A stretch of 64,000 bases of DNA from Virgibacillus phasianinus (lineage in GTDB: Bacteria > Bacillota > Bacilli > Bacillales > Amphibacillaceae). Shown here in pieces: positions 54,575 through 63,827 of this stretch. The notes beneath the pieces were generated by a model. It was not told where the DNA came from and did no database searches. It was given only the letters and a program-made list of their open reading frames with translations. Location of the stretch: the NCBI RefSeq assembly GCF_002216775.1, contig NZ_CP022315.1, forward strand, positions 434,001 through 498,000, read 5' to 3'. Numbering within the stretch: the first letter of the stretch is position 1; each line of letters opens with the position of its first letter. The position numbers and the translations under genes are program-made.

Positions 54575-55045
54575 ATGAGAAAAATTTTATATCTCATGTT
54601 GCTTACAACTTTATTATTGATGACTGCTGCATGCAGTTCAGGTGATGAAGAGAAGTCTAATGAAGGTCAAAATGGACCAAACATGGAAGATTCAGAAGGT
54701 GGCGCACCCGAGGAAGATACCACACAGTCGGATGAAACCGATACTACTGATCTTACAGACGGGGTTGATCAAGTACTCGTTTCACTAGATGAGTTAAAAA
54801 CAGTTATAACTAAATCGCCGGACGACAACGAGAAAATTAAAAATACGGGGATTAAGGTAGGAGAAAAATGGGATGAAATTGAAAAAATGGTAGAGGAAAA
54901 GTATCCAGAGGACTACGAAAATATTGAAGAAAGTCTATACCCATTAAAAGCAGAAGTTAAAAAAGATAAATTGAATATGGAAAGGATTAATCAGTTAACA
55001 TCTGATACAGAAAAAAAGGTCAAAGAATTTAAGCAGAAACTATAG
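54575..55045 (+). CDS. Small acidic lipoprotein
   Basis: The protein has 156 residues. It has a lipoprotein signal (LLLMTAACSSG, Cys near residue 20), an acidic linker rich in Glu, Asp and Thr, and a helical C-terminal domain (VLVSLDELKTVI, KVGEKWDEIEKMVEEKYPEDY, SDTEKKVKEFKQ). I do not recognise a family. ATG at 54575 follows AAGGAGTGTTTCAA. It ends at a strong terminator facing the anti-sigma gene. Confidence 0.7.
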   Translation: MRKILYLMLLTTLLLMTAACSSGDEEKSNEGQNGPNMEDSEGGAPEEDTTQSDETDTTDLTDGVDQVLVSLDELKTVITKSPDDNEKIKNTGIKVGEKWDEIEKMVEEKYPEDYENIEESLYPLKAEVKKDKLNMERINQLTSDTEKKVKEFKQKL

Positions 55046-55060
55046 AAACAAGATACTATT

Positions 55061-55109
55061 AAAGCTGTCCCAAAAGGGTTTAACCCTAAGTTGGGACAGC
55101 ATTTGTTTT
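55061..55109. terminator. Terminator after the lipoprotein pair
   Basis: GCTGTCCCAA / TTGGGACAGC with an inner GGGTT / AACCC and T-rich tail. Confidence 0.85.
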
Positions 55110-55154
55110 GTCACAATTTAACGGACAGTAATACCCATCTGAATGAGTTACACC

Positions 55155-55883
55155 TTATGACCCAATTACTTTCTTACCTTTAGGCTGGGTACTGCTTTGA
55201 TCAGGTTCCATCGTTATTCCTATTTTATCAAACGATTGTTCATTAGATAGCTGATACGTTAAAATTCCAGAACCGGATTCATTCGTTGTAAATATACCTG
55301 CATTTTGTCGTTCACCATTTTCCAAGAGCCATACCTGGTAAACTTTATCTCCCTCTGGTTTTGGCAGATCATTTACCTGAATCACAAGCTTTCTTTCTTC
55401 TCCTTCTTTAACAATAAACGCATTACCAGTTGCGTTACTTGAATTTTCATCAGTCGCTGTAAGGGTCATAGACGATAGAATTGCAATAGGATTGTTCGTT
55501 TCATTAGCTAGTTGATTATTTGATTGAATGCTTACAAACGTTAATCCGCTTATCACGACCAACATCACAAGTACTATAGTTGTTGTCAATGGTGTAAACT
55601 GTCTTTTTAAGAAAAGTCCCCATCGTTTAAGCTTATCTTTCATTGTAAGGTCTGTGGTCTGATTATCATTTTCGAATACATAATCAAGCACCTCAGCCTT
55701 TAAAGATTGCGGGACCTCTTGTTCTTCAAAGTCAAACTGCAATTCCTCCCATGTTTCCATTAGCTGCTGATATTCTTTTCTGCATTCCTCGCAATGATTC
55801 AAATGCCTCTTGAAACTATTTCGTTCTGTCTCATCAAGTGTATTTGCTATGTAATAAAGTAAATGCTCACATTCCCTCCCCAT
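55155..55883 (-). CDS. Membrane anti-sigma factor (zf-HC2 / RskA type)
   Basis: The protein has 242 residues. The N-terminal anti-sigma domain has the zinc motif H-x3-C-x2-C (HLNHCEECRKEY) near residues 26-37. One membrane helix follows (TTIVLVMLVVISGLTFV, about 97-113), and an outer domain of RskA type has VIQVNDLPKPEGDKVYQVWLL and GSGILTYQL. It would hold the sigma factor encoded just upstream. The ATG directly follows the sigma stop, with GGAGGG before it. Confidence 0.88.
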   Translation of the reverse strand: MGRECEHLLYYIANTLDETERNSFKRHLNHCEECRKEYQQLMETWEELQFDFEEQEVPQSLKAEVLDYVFENDNQTTDLTMKDKLKRWGLFLKRQFTPLTTTIVLVMLVVISGLTFVSIQSNNQLANETNNPIAILSSMTLTATDENSSNATGNAFIVKEGEERKLVIQVNDLPKPEGDKVYQVWLLENGERQNAGIFTTNESGSGILTYQLSNEQSFDKIGITMEPDQSSTQPKGKKVIGS

Positions 55884-56438
55884 CTATGAACCCTCCAGTT
55901 CCAGGTGTTTCCTTAATTGTTTCAAAGACTGATATAGCCTGCTCTTTATAGTTCCCACCGGCGCATTTTCCATTTTTGCTATTTCAGTAAGAGAATACCC
56001 CTCCCAATAAAGTAAATCTATTACCCTTCGCTGGGAAGCGGATAGTTTGTTTTTTGCATTGGCTATTTCAATACCTTTTATATTTTCACCAATTGTATCG
56101 GTTGGATCGGCCAAATTAATTGTTGTATCTGTTTCATACTTGCCATAATCCTGCGGGTGCTTTTTCTCTTTTCTGATATAATCAATGCATACATTTCGAA
56201 CAATGGTAAGTAACCAATTTACAAACTTTCCTTTAGAGGGATCATAACTGCTTTTCATCGTCCAAAGCTTTAAAAAAATCAATTGAACCATTTCCTTGGC
56301 CACTTCCTCATTTCCATTACAGAACTTCAGGACAACACTATAGATTAATTTAATATACCTCTCGTAAAGCTCTTCCAATGCAGGGCGATGCTTTTTATTA
56401 ACTAATTTTATTAATGCAGCATCCGTTTTTTTCTTCAC
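55884..56438 (-). CDS. ECF-type sigma factor
   Basis: The protein has about 184 residues. Region 2 has RPALEELYERYIKLIYSVVL, AKEMVQLIFLKLW and FVNWLLTIVRNVCIDYIRKEK. Region 4 has LSASQRRVIDLLYWEGYSLTEIA and APVGTIKSRLYQSLKQLR. The start is uncertain: GTG at 56438 lies behind GAGGAGTGG (12 bases), while ATG at 56471 has no ribosome binding site. It pairs with the anti-sigma gene. Targets are unknown; the two lipoprotein genes that converge on it are possible but unproved. Confidence 0.88.
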   Translation of the reverse strand: MKKKTDAALIKLVNKKHRPALEELYERYIKLIYSVVLKFCNGNEEVAKEMVQLIFLKLWTMKSSYDPSKGKFVNWLLTIVRNVCIDYIRKEKKHPQDYGKYETDTTINLADPTDTIGENIKGIEIANAKNKLSASQRRVIDLLYWEGYSLTEIAKMENAPVGTIKSRLYQSLKQLRKHLELEGS

Positions 56439-56641
56439 TGATATCAGCCACTCCTCACTGCCGGAATACATTTTTTATTCAGTCAATTATACAAGCTAGA
56501 TAGAAGAAAAGGAACCCTCACAGTAGTGATTGTTCCCTTTAAGTCAAAGTGAATCTTTTGCTTGTAAACTGGGACAAAGTGGTGATGTTGACCGAAAACT
56601 AGTGGATTTGCTAGTTACTAGACGCTGGAGCCAATTACCCC

Positions 56642-58573
56642 TTATTGCCATTCCACCTCAACAGGCATAACTCGTTCAATTGTCTTTTTATGGTTCTTGA
56701 CTTCTTCTGCTGTCATCCAAATATCAATCTCGCCATAATCTTCATTTGTGCGAATCAAACGGCCAATTCCCTGCCGTAAACGAAGAACCATGTACGGAAC
56801 GTCAACCTCCAGTTCAGGATTTTCCGCGTGCTTACGTTTAGCCTGAAAAACAGGGTCTTTAGGCGGAAAAGGCAAGGATGAAATAATTACTCTTGTTAGC
56901 GCATTTCCAGGGACATCCAAGCCTTCCCACAGATTATACGAGCATAGTACGGCAGAATGATTAGTTTGAAAATCACGTACGGTCTTACTGATTTCCTGAT
57001 CACCTTCATATAACATGCTAAATGGCCATGTTTGATTCCCCGCCCACTCACGGAACAGATTCATTTCCTCCATTGACGAAAATAAAACCAATGATTTTCC
57101 TTTATTTTCATGCAATTGCTTCCCTAGCTTTATCCACTTCTCTTGTAAACTTGCTTCGATATGTCCGTTAATTGTCATTCGTTTCCCATAGTCAAATGGT
57201 GAAGCGACTGAGCAGGAATCATATGCTTCAATTCCTAGGCTGCCAGCCAAATGGGTGAAATCTCCTGCCTGTGATAACGTAGCCGATGAAAAGATAAATG
57301 GCAGTTTCCGAGAAAATACTTCCTTCTTCAACACCTCTTCCACCAGCCTTGGCATAATCACCAATGTACTCGTTGTATTATTTTCCTCAAGCCAATAGAT
57401 TCCCTCATTATCCTTTAATAAAATTGACAGACCATATGAAAAAAATTCCAAATACTCCTCAATGATTTTCACGTGGTAGTCCTCTATTGTGAACAGTTCC
57501 GCATCAAACACCAACTGTTCCAGCAACTGCTGAACTTTATCATATAGACGACCTGCTATTTCAATCATGTTGTCTGAAAAAGCTATTTCAAGCCGATTTG
57601 ACCCTTCCACTACTGCAGCGGTATCCCGAAGCAAATCAAACCATTCCTCGTGTAATTGAAGAATATCTTCAATTACATATAGCGAGTCTTCTCTTACATC
57701 CTGTCCCATATAACCTGTCAGTACTTTACTTAGAGCTTCAAAGTTAAAACGATAGGTTAAGCCTTTCTGGGCCGCGAATTCCAGCAAATGTCCTTCATCA
57801 AAAACGACACTGCTTGATTCTGGTAGCAGCGGTAATTGACCCTCACGCTTTCTGGATTCTTTCGTCCAGACATGTTCCATATAAAAGTCATGGGAGCATA
57901 TAATAAGATCTGTCGCATGACGATAATATTCCCGGTTCAATGTTTGCCCACTCAAGTGGCGCCATTCACAGGTTGAACATTGCTGCAATGGATCCCAGGC
58001 TATTTTTTCCCATGTTTCATTTGAAACCCATGGATATTCTTTTCGATCGCCATAACGCTCAAAAGATTTCATCGAAGTACTGGTGTCAAAGACAAAATCA
58101 GGAATCTCATCATGAACGTTTAAGATATCCTGATTATCGGTTTGGTTTGCGATTGGATCCAGTTTTTTCATACATACGTACTGTTCACGTGATTTCGCTA
58201 ATCTAACATCGATAGATAAGTCCAATGCCTTTTCAAGCTTCTCAATATCGCCACCCTGTTTCACAAGTTGCTCAATTAACGTTTCATCCGCACAGGAGAT
58301 AATTGCTGGCTTCCCCCGGTAACGTGCATAACAAATAGCGTACAATAAATAAACAAAGGTTTTTCCCGTTCCAACCCCTGCCTCGGCAAATATTGCCCGT
58401 TTATTTTTAAAAGCCTGTTCCAATTGGAAGGCCATATATATTTGTTCATCACGCAGTTCGTAACCCTTTTCAGGCAATATATCATAAAATACATCCCCAA
58501 CATAATCCCCTAGACGTTCAAAAAAGTTCTCTGTTTTTGCCACGGTAAATGGCAGTGAATTATTTCTTATCAT
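56642..58573 (-). CDS. ypvA: DinG-family ATP-dependent helicase (YpvA-like)
   Basis: The protein has 643 residues. Walker A is AEAGVGTGKTFVYLL near residue 60, and ISCADETLIEQLVKQ, VVFDEGHLLEFAAQ (DEGH box), FIFSSATLSQAG and RLRQGIGRLIRTNEDYG follow. Four Cys (near C140 and WDPLQQCSTCEW) might hold an Fe-S cluster as in DinG/XPD. ATG at 58573 follows GAGGAGTCTACG and gives the length of B. subtilis YpvA; the longer reading to 58738 overlaps the next gene and a terminator. Confidence 0.88.
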   Translation of the reverse strand: MIRNNSLPFTVAKTENFFERLGDYVGDVFYDILPEKGYELRDEQIYMAFQLEQAFKNKRAIFAEAGVGTGKTFVYLLYAICYARYRGKPAIISCADETLIEQLVKQGGDIEKLEKALDLSIDVRLAKSREQYVCMKKLDPIANQTDNQDILNVHDEIPDFVFDTSTSMKSFERYGDRKEYPWVSNETWEKIAWDPLQQCSTCEWRHLSGQTLNREYYRHATDLIICSHDFYMEHVWTKESRKREGQLPLLPESSSVVFDEGHLLEFAAQKGLTYRFNFEALSKVLTGYMGQDVREDSLYVIEDILQLHEEWFDLLRDTAAVVEGSNRLEIAFSDNMIEIAGRLYDKVQQLLEQLVFDAELFTIEDYHVKIIEEYLEFFSYGLSILLKDNEGIYWLEENNTTSTLVIMPRLVEEVLKKEVFSRKLPFIFSSATLSQAGDFTHLAGSLGIEAYDSCSVASPFDYGKRMTINGHIEASLQEKWIKLGKQLHENKGKSLVLFSSMEEMNLFREWAGNQTWPFSMLYEGDQEISKTVRDFQTNHSAVLCSYNLWEGLDVPGNALTRVIISSLPFPPKDPVFQAKRKHAENPELEVDVPYMVLRLRQGIGRLIRTNEDYGEIDIWMTAEEVKNHKKTIERVMPVEVEWQ

Positions 58574-58591
58574 CGTAGACTCCTCATTAAA

Positions 58592-58625
58592 ATTCGGGTC
58601 GTACCAATCAAAGGTACCACCCGAA
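58592..58625 (-). terminator. Terminator between the pseudouridine synthase and ypvA genes
   Basis: TTCGGGTGGTACC / GGTACGACCCGAA with TTTTA on the minus strand, directly before the ypvA ribosome binding site. Confidence 0.8.
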
Positions 58626-58661
58626 TCATCGAATATAATCATCTTTAACTTTAGCATACTT

Positions 58662-59561
58662 TTACCTTGATTTGCTTGTAAATGCATCTGGAATTTTTGC
58701 TTCAAAGCGCAGCAGCTTTCCGGATGCAGGATGCTCAAACGCTAGAACAGTAGCATGAAGGCCAAGTCTTCCAATGGCATTTGTACTCGCCCCGTACTTT
58801 TTATCCCCAACAATTGGGTGACCGATATCCTTCATATGAACACGTATTTGGTTCTTTTTCCCTGTCTCCAGATTAACTTTCAATAACGAGAATTCAGCAT
58901 TGGCCTGTACCTTTTGATAATGTGTGACAGCACGTACCCCGTCTCCAGATTTAGAACTTGAGTACATAACGAATGTACTGCTTTCTTTTAACCAAGAGGC
59001 TGTAGTCCCCCTGGATTTCTTAACCGCCCCTTCTACAAGCGCCACGTATGTTCGTTCTCTTACAACTGCCTTCCAATTATCCTGCAGCTTTCGTTTCGTT
59101 TTTTCGTTCTTGGCAAAAATCATCACCCCGGATGTATCCCGGTCCAAGCGGTGAACAACAAAGATGCGATTCTTCGGACTTTCGATTCGAACATAGTCCA
59201 TCAACTGACTATAAGCGGTCAGTTTTTTTTCTTTAGCTGATGCAATCGAAAGCAATCCAGCCTCCTTGTTGATTACAATAATGTCTTTATCTTCGTATAG
59301 AATTGAAAACCCAGTCATTTTATTTACCTTTGCCGCAACCTTATTTTTAAGAATCCCGACTTCTTGCCCTGGCCTTAGCTGGTAATTATGTTTAGTTGTT
59401 GGATCATCATCGACAGAAACTTGTCCGCGTGTAAGTATTGATTTAACCGAATTTCGGCTGCGGTTGATCATTACATTTAATAGGAATGGCAATAATTCTA
59501 TTGGTTTATCAACTGTATAGGTTTCGTGGTTGGAATCATTATTTATTTGTTTCCTTTTCAT
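58662..59561 (-). CDS. RluA-family pseudouridine synthase
   Basis: The protein has 299 residues. An S4-like domain at residues 25-75 (VKSILTRGQVSVDDDPTTK) is followed by the catalytic domain with the nucleophile Asp in HRLDRDTSGVMIFAK near residue 137, GKKNQIRVHM and GDKKYG. It converts a uridine in rRNA or tRNA; which one cannot be told. Its ATG overlaps the preceding HTH gene stop. Confidence 0.87.
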   Translation of the reverse strand: MKRKQINNDSNHETYTVDKPIELLPFLLNVMINRSRNSVKSILTRGQVSVDDDPTTKHNYQLRPGQEVGILKNKVAAKVNKMTGFSILYEDKDIIVINKEAGLLSIASAKEKKLTAYSQLMDYVRIESPKNRIFVVHRLDRDTSGVMIFAKNEKTKRKLQDNWKAVVRERTYVALVEGAVKKSRGTTASWLKESSTFVMYSSSKSGDGVRAVTHYQKVQANAEFSLLKVNLETGKKNQIRVHMKDIGHPIVGDKKYGASTNAIGRLGLHATVLAFEHPASGKLLRFEAKIPDAFTSKSR

Positions 59562-59792
59562 TTAATCTTCATCCTTAACATCAATGTCCTCCGGTATCGG
59601 TTCATCCAAATAGTCCTGTATCATTTTTCTATATTTTTCTACTTGCTCAAAGTGAGTGGTAAATTGATCTTCATTTACTAAAAATTGCTCTCCATCGTGG
59701 ATCGTACGTATTCGTTTTTGTTGGATCAACGCTTTAATTTTGGATTCAGGCATGGATAAATGTTCTGCCGTTTCTTTTATTGTTAAATACAT
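59562..59792 (-). CDS. Small HTH (excisionase-like) DNA-binding protein
   Basis: The protein has 76 residues. The N-terminus MYLTIKETAEHLSMPESKIKALIQQKRI is a MerR/excisionase-type helix-turn-helix, followed by a helix and an acidic tail (DEPIPEDIDVKDED). The ATG at 59792 follows AAAGGAACCATCCA. There is no integrase nearby, so it is not a phage excisionase by context; it is coupled to the pseudouridine synthase gene. Confidence 0.7.
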   Translation of the reverse strand: MYLTIKETAEHLSMPESKIKALIQQKRIRTIHDGEQFLVNEDQFTTHFEQVEKYRKMIQDYLDEPIPEDIDVKDED

Positions 59793-59822
59793 TGGATGGT
59801 TCCTTTCCAAATAACTGCATTT

Positions 59823-60389
59823 CTATCTACCCTTTACTTTAGCATACATACAGGTATCTCTCAGCTCCTTGCCATCGACTGATAGATCTTCGTTTCGAAT
59901 AATACCTTCCAATTCATATCCCAGTCTCTCTGGAATCGCACGGCTTCTACTATTACGAGAATCACATTGAATTTGGACCCGATTCGCATGAAGTTCATTA
60001 AAGGTGAACACTGTTAAACCTGCAATTGCCTCTGTCATATAGCCTTTTCCACAGAAACGTGTATCACCCCAGTAGCCAATTTCAAACTTTCGTACATCCC
60101 AATCAATGTTATGCAAGCCTGAGGACCCAACAAACTGATTGGTATCTTTGAGAAAAACCAGCATTCTTAGTTTCTCTCTTTTTAGGAAACTAATGTGTGC
60201 TTCTCGGGTATTAGTTTCAACTTCAGCTTTCGTTTGGTCATTTTGAGCAAAACCCATCCAAGGTCTAAGCTCATTGATGGAGGCGGTTATCGCTTCGTGA
60301 ACAGCTTCTCCATCACCAGGAATAGGCATTCTTAGCAGTAATCGTTCCGTTTCAAACTCATGTGGAAAATCCAGTAGTATTGGGTTCAT
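59823..60389 (-). CDS. GNAT acetyltransferase of the RimJ/RimL type
   Basis: The protein has 188 residues. It has FETERLLLRMPIPGDGEAVHEAI at the start, GSSGLHNIDWDVRKFEIGYWG, GKGYMTEAIAGLTVFTF (acetyl-CoA loop, with RFCGKGY) and the end RAIPERLGYELEGIIRNE. The substrate may be a protein N-terminus or a small amine. AAAGGATATGACGCT precedes the ATG. Confidence 0.85.
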   Translation of the reverse strand: MNPILLDFPHEFETERLLLRMPIPGDGEAVHEAITASINELRPWMGFAQNDQTKAEVETNTREAHISFLKREKLRMLVFLKDTNQFVGSSGLHNIDWDVRKFEIGYWGDTRFCGKGYMTEAIAGLTVFTFNELHANRVQIQCDSRNSRSRAIPERLGYELEGIIRNEDLSVDGKELRDTCMYAKVKGR

Positions 60390-60590
60390 AGCGTCATATC
60401 CTTTTTATGTATTCCAAAAAATATATACGATTATGGAGAAAAATGCAAGGTGAAATTTTGTGTGGGATAAGGGGAAAGCGATGGTATTTCCGCCCGAGTT
60501 CCGCACCATCTAGCACGAACCGATGTTGACTCATCGTAGTGAAGGAGTGTGTGTGAAGTTGAATGAATACAATAACATAATATAAGCGCA

Positions 60591-61436
60591 TTACATCTGA
60601 TAATACGGTTGATTCATTTGGAAAAGCCCTTGTTTAATAGAATCTCTAACATCCCTGGCTTGTTCTGTCATCTCCAGGTGGAAAAATAGACTACTTAAAA
60701 ATTGTTTCACATTCGCGCGGTATATATAATAAGATTGATTATCCGCCGAAACATCTTGCTTTAAGTCATCGGTAAGCTTGATAACTTTTTCGCAAATTAT
60801 CGATTCGTCAAATCCACGTTGCAGCATAGTAACAATCGGAATTGCCATTCGTTCTTCTTCATCATATAGGAAATGTTCTTTATGGAAGGCCATTTTACTT
60901 AACAACGCATGGAAAATAACCTCTAAGTTCACTGTTGGAAGACTTGGTTGCTTGATTAGTTCATCTATCGCATCTGCTATATGTGCAACACTGTGCGCCC
61001 AGCCTTTATTAGGGACCATTCCCCTGACGTCCTGTTCCTGGCTTAGATATTTCACGAGCAATGTGGAAGTGTCCGCGATTTCCACTTCTGTCAAAAATCC
61101 TTTTTCAAGATTAACGTGCAATAATACGGCAATGATTAACGAAGAAAAGGACCTGGTAAAGACGGAATCTGTATCCGTTTCACCGATTTTATAAAATAAA
61201 TGATTCTGGTCCAAACACGTATGGTGCAATTCATTAAGGATCTCATCTGAATAAGTATCACTAATAATCAGCTGCGCAAAAGAAAGATAAATTAGTTCAT
61301 CTCTTAATACTGGATCCACATTGCCGATTTCCCTCAGCATAGCAGCAGTAAGTTCGGACATATCAAGTGACTTATCAATTTGATAATCATTGTTTTTATA
61401 GGTTGTTAATATCTTTCTTAACCCCGTCGTATTCAC
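60591..61436 (-). CDS. DUF2785 family protein
   Basis: This 281-residue all-helical protein carries the DUF2785 landmark NKGWAHSVAHIADAIDEL near residue 142 and YDEEERMAIPIV near 190. Function is unknown. It starts at GTG, 6 bp after the stop of the hydrolase gene, so the two are an operon. The 200 bp between it and the GNAT gene show no gene. Confidence 0.72.
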   Translation of the reverse strand: MNTTGLRKILTTYKNNDYQIDKSLDMSELTAAMLREIGNVDPVLRDELIYLSFAQLIISDTYSDEILNELHHTCLDQNHLFYKIGETDTDSVFTRSFSSLIIAVLLHVNLEKGFLTEVEIADTSTLLVKYLSQEQDVRGMVPNKGWAHSVAHIADAIDELIKQPSLPTVNLEVIFHALLSKMAFHKEHFLYDEEERMAIPIVTMLQRGFDESIICEKVIKLTDDLKQDVSADNQSYYIYRANVKQFLSSLFFHLEMTEQARDVRDSIKQGLFQMNQPYYQM

Positions 61437-61442
61437 GGCTCA

Positions 61443-62285
61443 TCACAACCCTTTCAAGAACTTATCAATTTCAGCTTGGAATAATTGTTTTTCCTCTAAA
61501 AATGGATAATGGTTGCTTTCACGGAAAATAACTAAATCGGATTCGAATATGTTTTCTTTCATTTCCATGGAGTACTGCAAAGGACATTGTACATCATGTT
61601 TCCCGCAAATAATTAGCGTTGGCACTGTAATTAACTTCAACTTCTGAGTTACATCAAATATAGGAAGCTCCCGATTGAAAAAGTTCATTCTGGCTGCTGA
61701 CATCTTTTTATGTATATTCTTATCAAATAGCTGTTCGTATCGGGCAGATTGATGAAGCGATAGCTTCGTTCGTTCAATTGAAATATCTTTCCTCTTTTGA
61801 TCGGACAGACCGGATTGTTTAAGTATTTCGATCAGCTCTTGCATTCTAGTGAATTGAGGATGGTCTGGATTATAAATACAGTTGGTTGAAAAAGTATAAT
61901 CACGGGCAGCTGCACCAATGACTAGTAAAGAATCCAAGCTATCAGAAAAATAGATGCCGTACATGATTCCTAGCATGCCACCAGTAGAATGTCCAGCAAA
62001 CGTCCACTTTGCAATGCCAATTGTTTCTCGAATTTCCTCAAGATCGAATAATGCCTCCAGCATACTTAGCTGGTACGGCTCATGCGCCTTTTCTGAGCCC
62101 CCAGACTCTCTTAAATTGACCAAATAAACTTTGTGATTGTGTGTGAAGGAATCAGCAAAGTAGTCGCCCGATTCGTTAAATGATGAATAAAGATGGGTTA
62201 CACAAATTGACATGCCTTCACCTTTGACAAAAACCTCAAAAGTGCCACGGCTTGTATTTATAGAATTCTTTTCCCAAGTGTTCAT
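61443..62285 (-). CDS. Alpha/beta hydrolase
   Basis: The protein has 280 residues. It has the nucleophile elbow FAGHSTGGMLGI (Ser near residue 94), the lid region 140-190, TVPTLIICGKHDVQCP (acid Asp) and ESNHYPFLEE (catalytic His). It resembles proline iminopeptidase-like hydrolases of Bacillus. AAGAGGTGATTAGATC precedes the ATG. The substrate is unknown. Confidence 0.85.
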   Translation of the reverse strand: MNTWEKNSINTSRGTFEVFVKGEGMSICVTHLYSSFNESGDYFADSFTHNHKVYLVNLRESGGSEKAHEPYQLSMLEALFDLEEIRETIGIAKWTFAGHSTGGMLGIMYGIYFSDSLDSLLVIGAAARDYTFSTNCIYNPDHPQFTRMQELIEILKQSGLSDQKRKDISIERTKLSLHQSARYEQLFDKNIHKKMSAARMNFFNRELPIFDVTQKLKLITVPTLIICGKHDVQCPLQYSMEMKENIFESDLVIFRESNHYPFLEEKQLFQAEIDKFLKGL

Positions 62286-62292
62286 GATCTAA

Positions 62293-62492
62293 TCACCTCT
62301 TAACTTGCCAATCTTGATAGTTAACCATATGTAATCCTAATTCCTTTGTTTTTAACCATTCAAAGGCTTTCAGAACAAATCGAAGCGATTGGTATAGGGT
62401 CCACCGTTTTTATCGATAACTAATAGTTGATTATTTTCTTCATATATACTGTAAACACCTAATGCCCTGTGATGCTTTTTAGTCTGTCCCAA
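62293..62492 (-). pseudogene. NUDIX hydrolase remnant with a large internal deletion
   Basis: From TTG 62492 (GGAGG seven bases before) the frame gives HRALGVYSIYEENNQLL, then KNGGPYTNRFDL and a stop. In the next frame the DNA continues with VLKAFEWLKTKELGLHMV and ends at TGA 62293. The two ends look like the first and last parts of one Bacillus-type NUDIX protein. The NUDIX box between them is missing, so the gene is dead. Confidence 0.65.
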
Positions 62493-62519
62493 GTGCTTTC
62501 CTCCTTCCGAAACTAACAA

Positions 62520-63191
62520 TTAATTTGTTCTAAATCGCTTAGAAAAAAACCGCTTCAATCCTAGTCGTGCGAAAAAAAGGGATTGTATAAAGAATAAAAC
62601 CCCCCATAACAGCGTCGGAATAAATGTTACCTTTGCTAAATTAGTTGCATCGCCGGCATTGCTCGGGGAAATAAAGCCAAGATACATAATTTCAAACGCA
62701 GATGTAACAGATTCCACAAGCAGCAGCGACGTAATGAATAACGCTAAATATTCTAACACTGTCTTTGAACCCTTCACCAATACTATTGAAAATCCAATAA
62801 TTATTGTGATAATCCAGAATAACCCAAAAGGATTTCGAACCCAGAACAACAGGCCAATAACTAATATTATTAGTAGAATTGATAGGACATAGCCACTTTT
62901 TCTCTTATAAATTAAAATCATAAATAAAAAGGCCATGAAAGATGAAAAGACATACCCCGCTAAACTAGTTAGAAACCCGCCAATCCAGAATTGGTAACTA
63001 GAAAGTGTGGTACCTTCCGTGTTGGAAAATAAAGAAATAGACTCTACTTTGCCTCCGGTAATAATAGCAATTAGCGAGTGACCCATTTCATGTATTAATG
63101 TGTTAACAATTGAGAAATACTTTCCGATAATAGGCATTTGTGTCAGAATCACTGCCAGGATAATAAATAAAATTATTTTTTTCTTCACCAT
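62520..63191 (-). CDS. M50B-like membrane peptidase
   Basis: The protein has 223 residues and six or seven membrane segments. The zinc motif HEMGH lies near residue 34 (NTLIHEMGHSLIAIITGG). A second metal-ligand motif (NPFG) is seen at RNPFGLFWII. Proteins of this family, annotated M50B-like, are near in size, but their substrates are unknown. GGAAGGGGATT precedes the ATG. Confidence 0.7.
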   Translation of the reverse strand: MVKKKIILFIILAVILTQMPIIGKYFSIVNTLIHEMGHSLIAIITGGKVESISLFSNTEGTTLSSYQFWIGGFLTSLAGYVFSSFMAFLFMILIYKRKSGYVLSILLIILVIGLLFWVRNPFGLFWIITIIIGFSIVLVKGSKTVLEYLALFITSLLLVESVTSAFEIMYLGFISPSNAGDATNLAKVTFIPTLLWGVLFFIQSLFFARLGLKRFFSKRFRTN

Positions 63192-63299
63192 AATCCCCTT
63201 CCTTGACAGTGCATCAAGTGCGTATTTCTATTCCACTTATTGCACGGTTCATACAAATTTTTATAAAAGTTTAAGGGGTTCAATTCTTTTAAAGTTCGC

Positions 63300-63715
63300 C
63301 TATTCATTGAAGGTTTTTCTAAATCCATAAAAACTGCGAAATCCTAACTTTTCATAAAAAGCCTTTGACGTGCTGAGTCCAAGTAATTCCATTCTAGTAT
63401 TTGGATAAAGGTTATGAACGTATTTCAATAGATTCTTGCCAATTCCCGATCCACGAAGTTCTTTTCCTATAATAACTTCACAAATATACAGCGTTATTTG
63501 TTTATCGGTAAAACCTCTTATATACCCTGATACCTGATTGTCTACTATAACAACATAGGAAACGTTGGAATTCTCCAATGCTTCTTTGGTCTCCTCCCCC
63601 GCTCAACTAATGTATTCCAGCCCTCACTAGCATTAAGTTCTTGGATTGCCGAAAAGTCTTCTGTTTTATACTCGCGAACGATGGCTTCTTTGCCATTTTC
63701 TAATGTAAAGTTCAT
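63300..63715 (-). pseudogene. GNAT acetyltransferase gene with a one-base frameshift
   Basis: From ATG 63715 the frame reads MNFTLENGKEAIVREYKTED and NASEGWNTLVER, then shifts. From about 63595 the other frame carries TKEALENSNVSYVVIVDNQV, VIIGKELRGSGIGKNLLKYV (acetyl-CoA loop), STSKAFYEKLGFRSF and the stop. The break is at the C run 63596-63600 (G run on the coding strand). One base change would restore a protein of about 138 residues. A sequencing error is possible. Confidence 0.75.
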
Positions 63716-63827
63716 GTTATACTCCCCTTATTTTCCTCAAATAATTCTTTGTGTCTGTAGAATTCTGCAGCACAACCAAATTTTCATTATATGTATTCTT
63801 TTTGCTTGCAATTAATCCACCACTTTA

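Noticed and set aside
59562-59792. Excisionase-like HTH protein as a sign of a prophage or integrative element
   Set aside because: There is no integrase, att-like repeat or phage gene nearby, and it is coupled to a housekeeping pseudouridine synthase gene.
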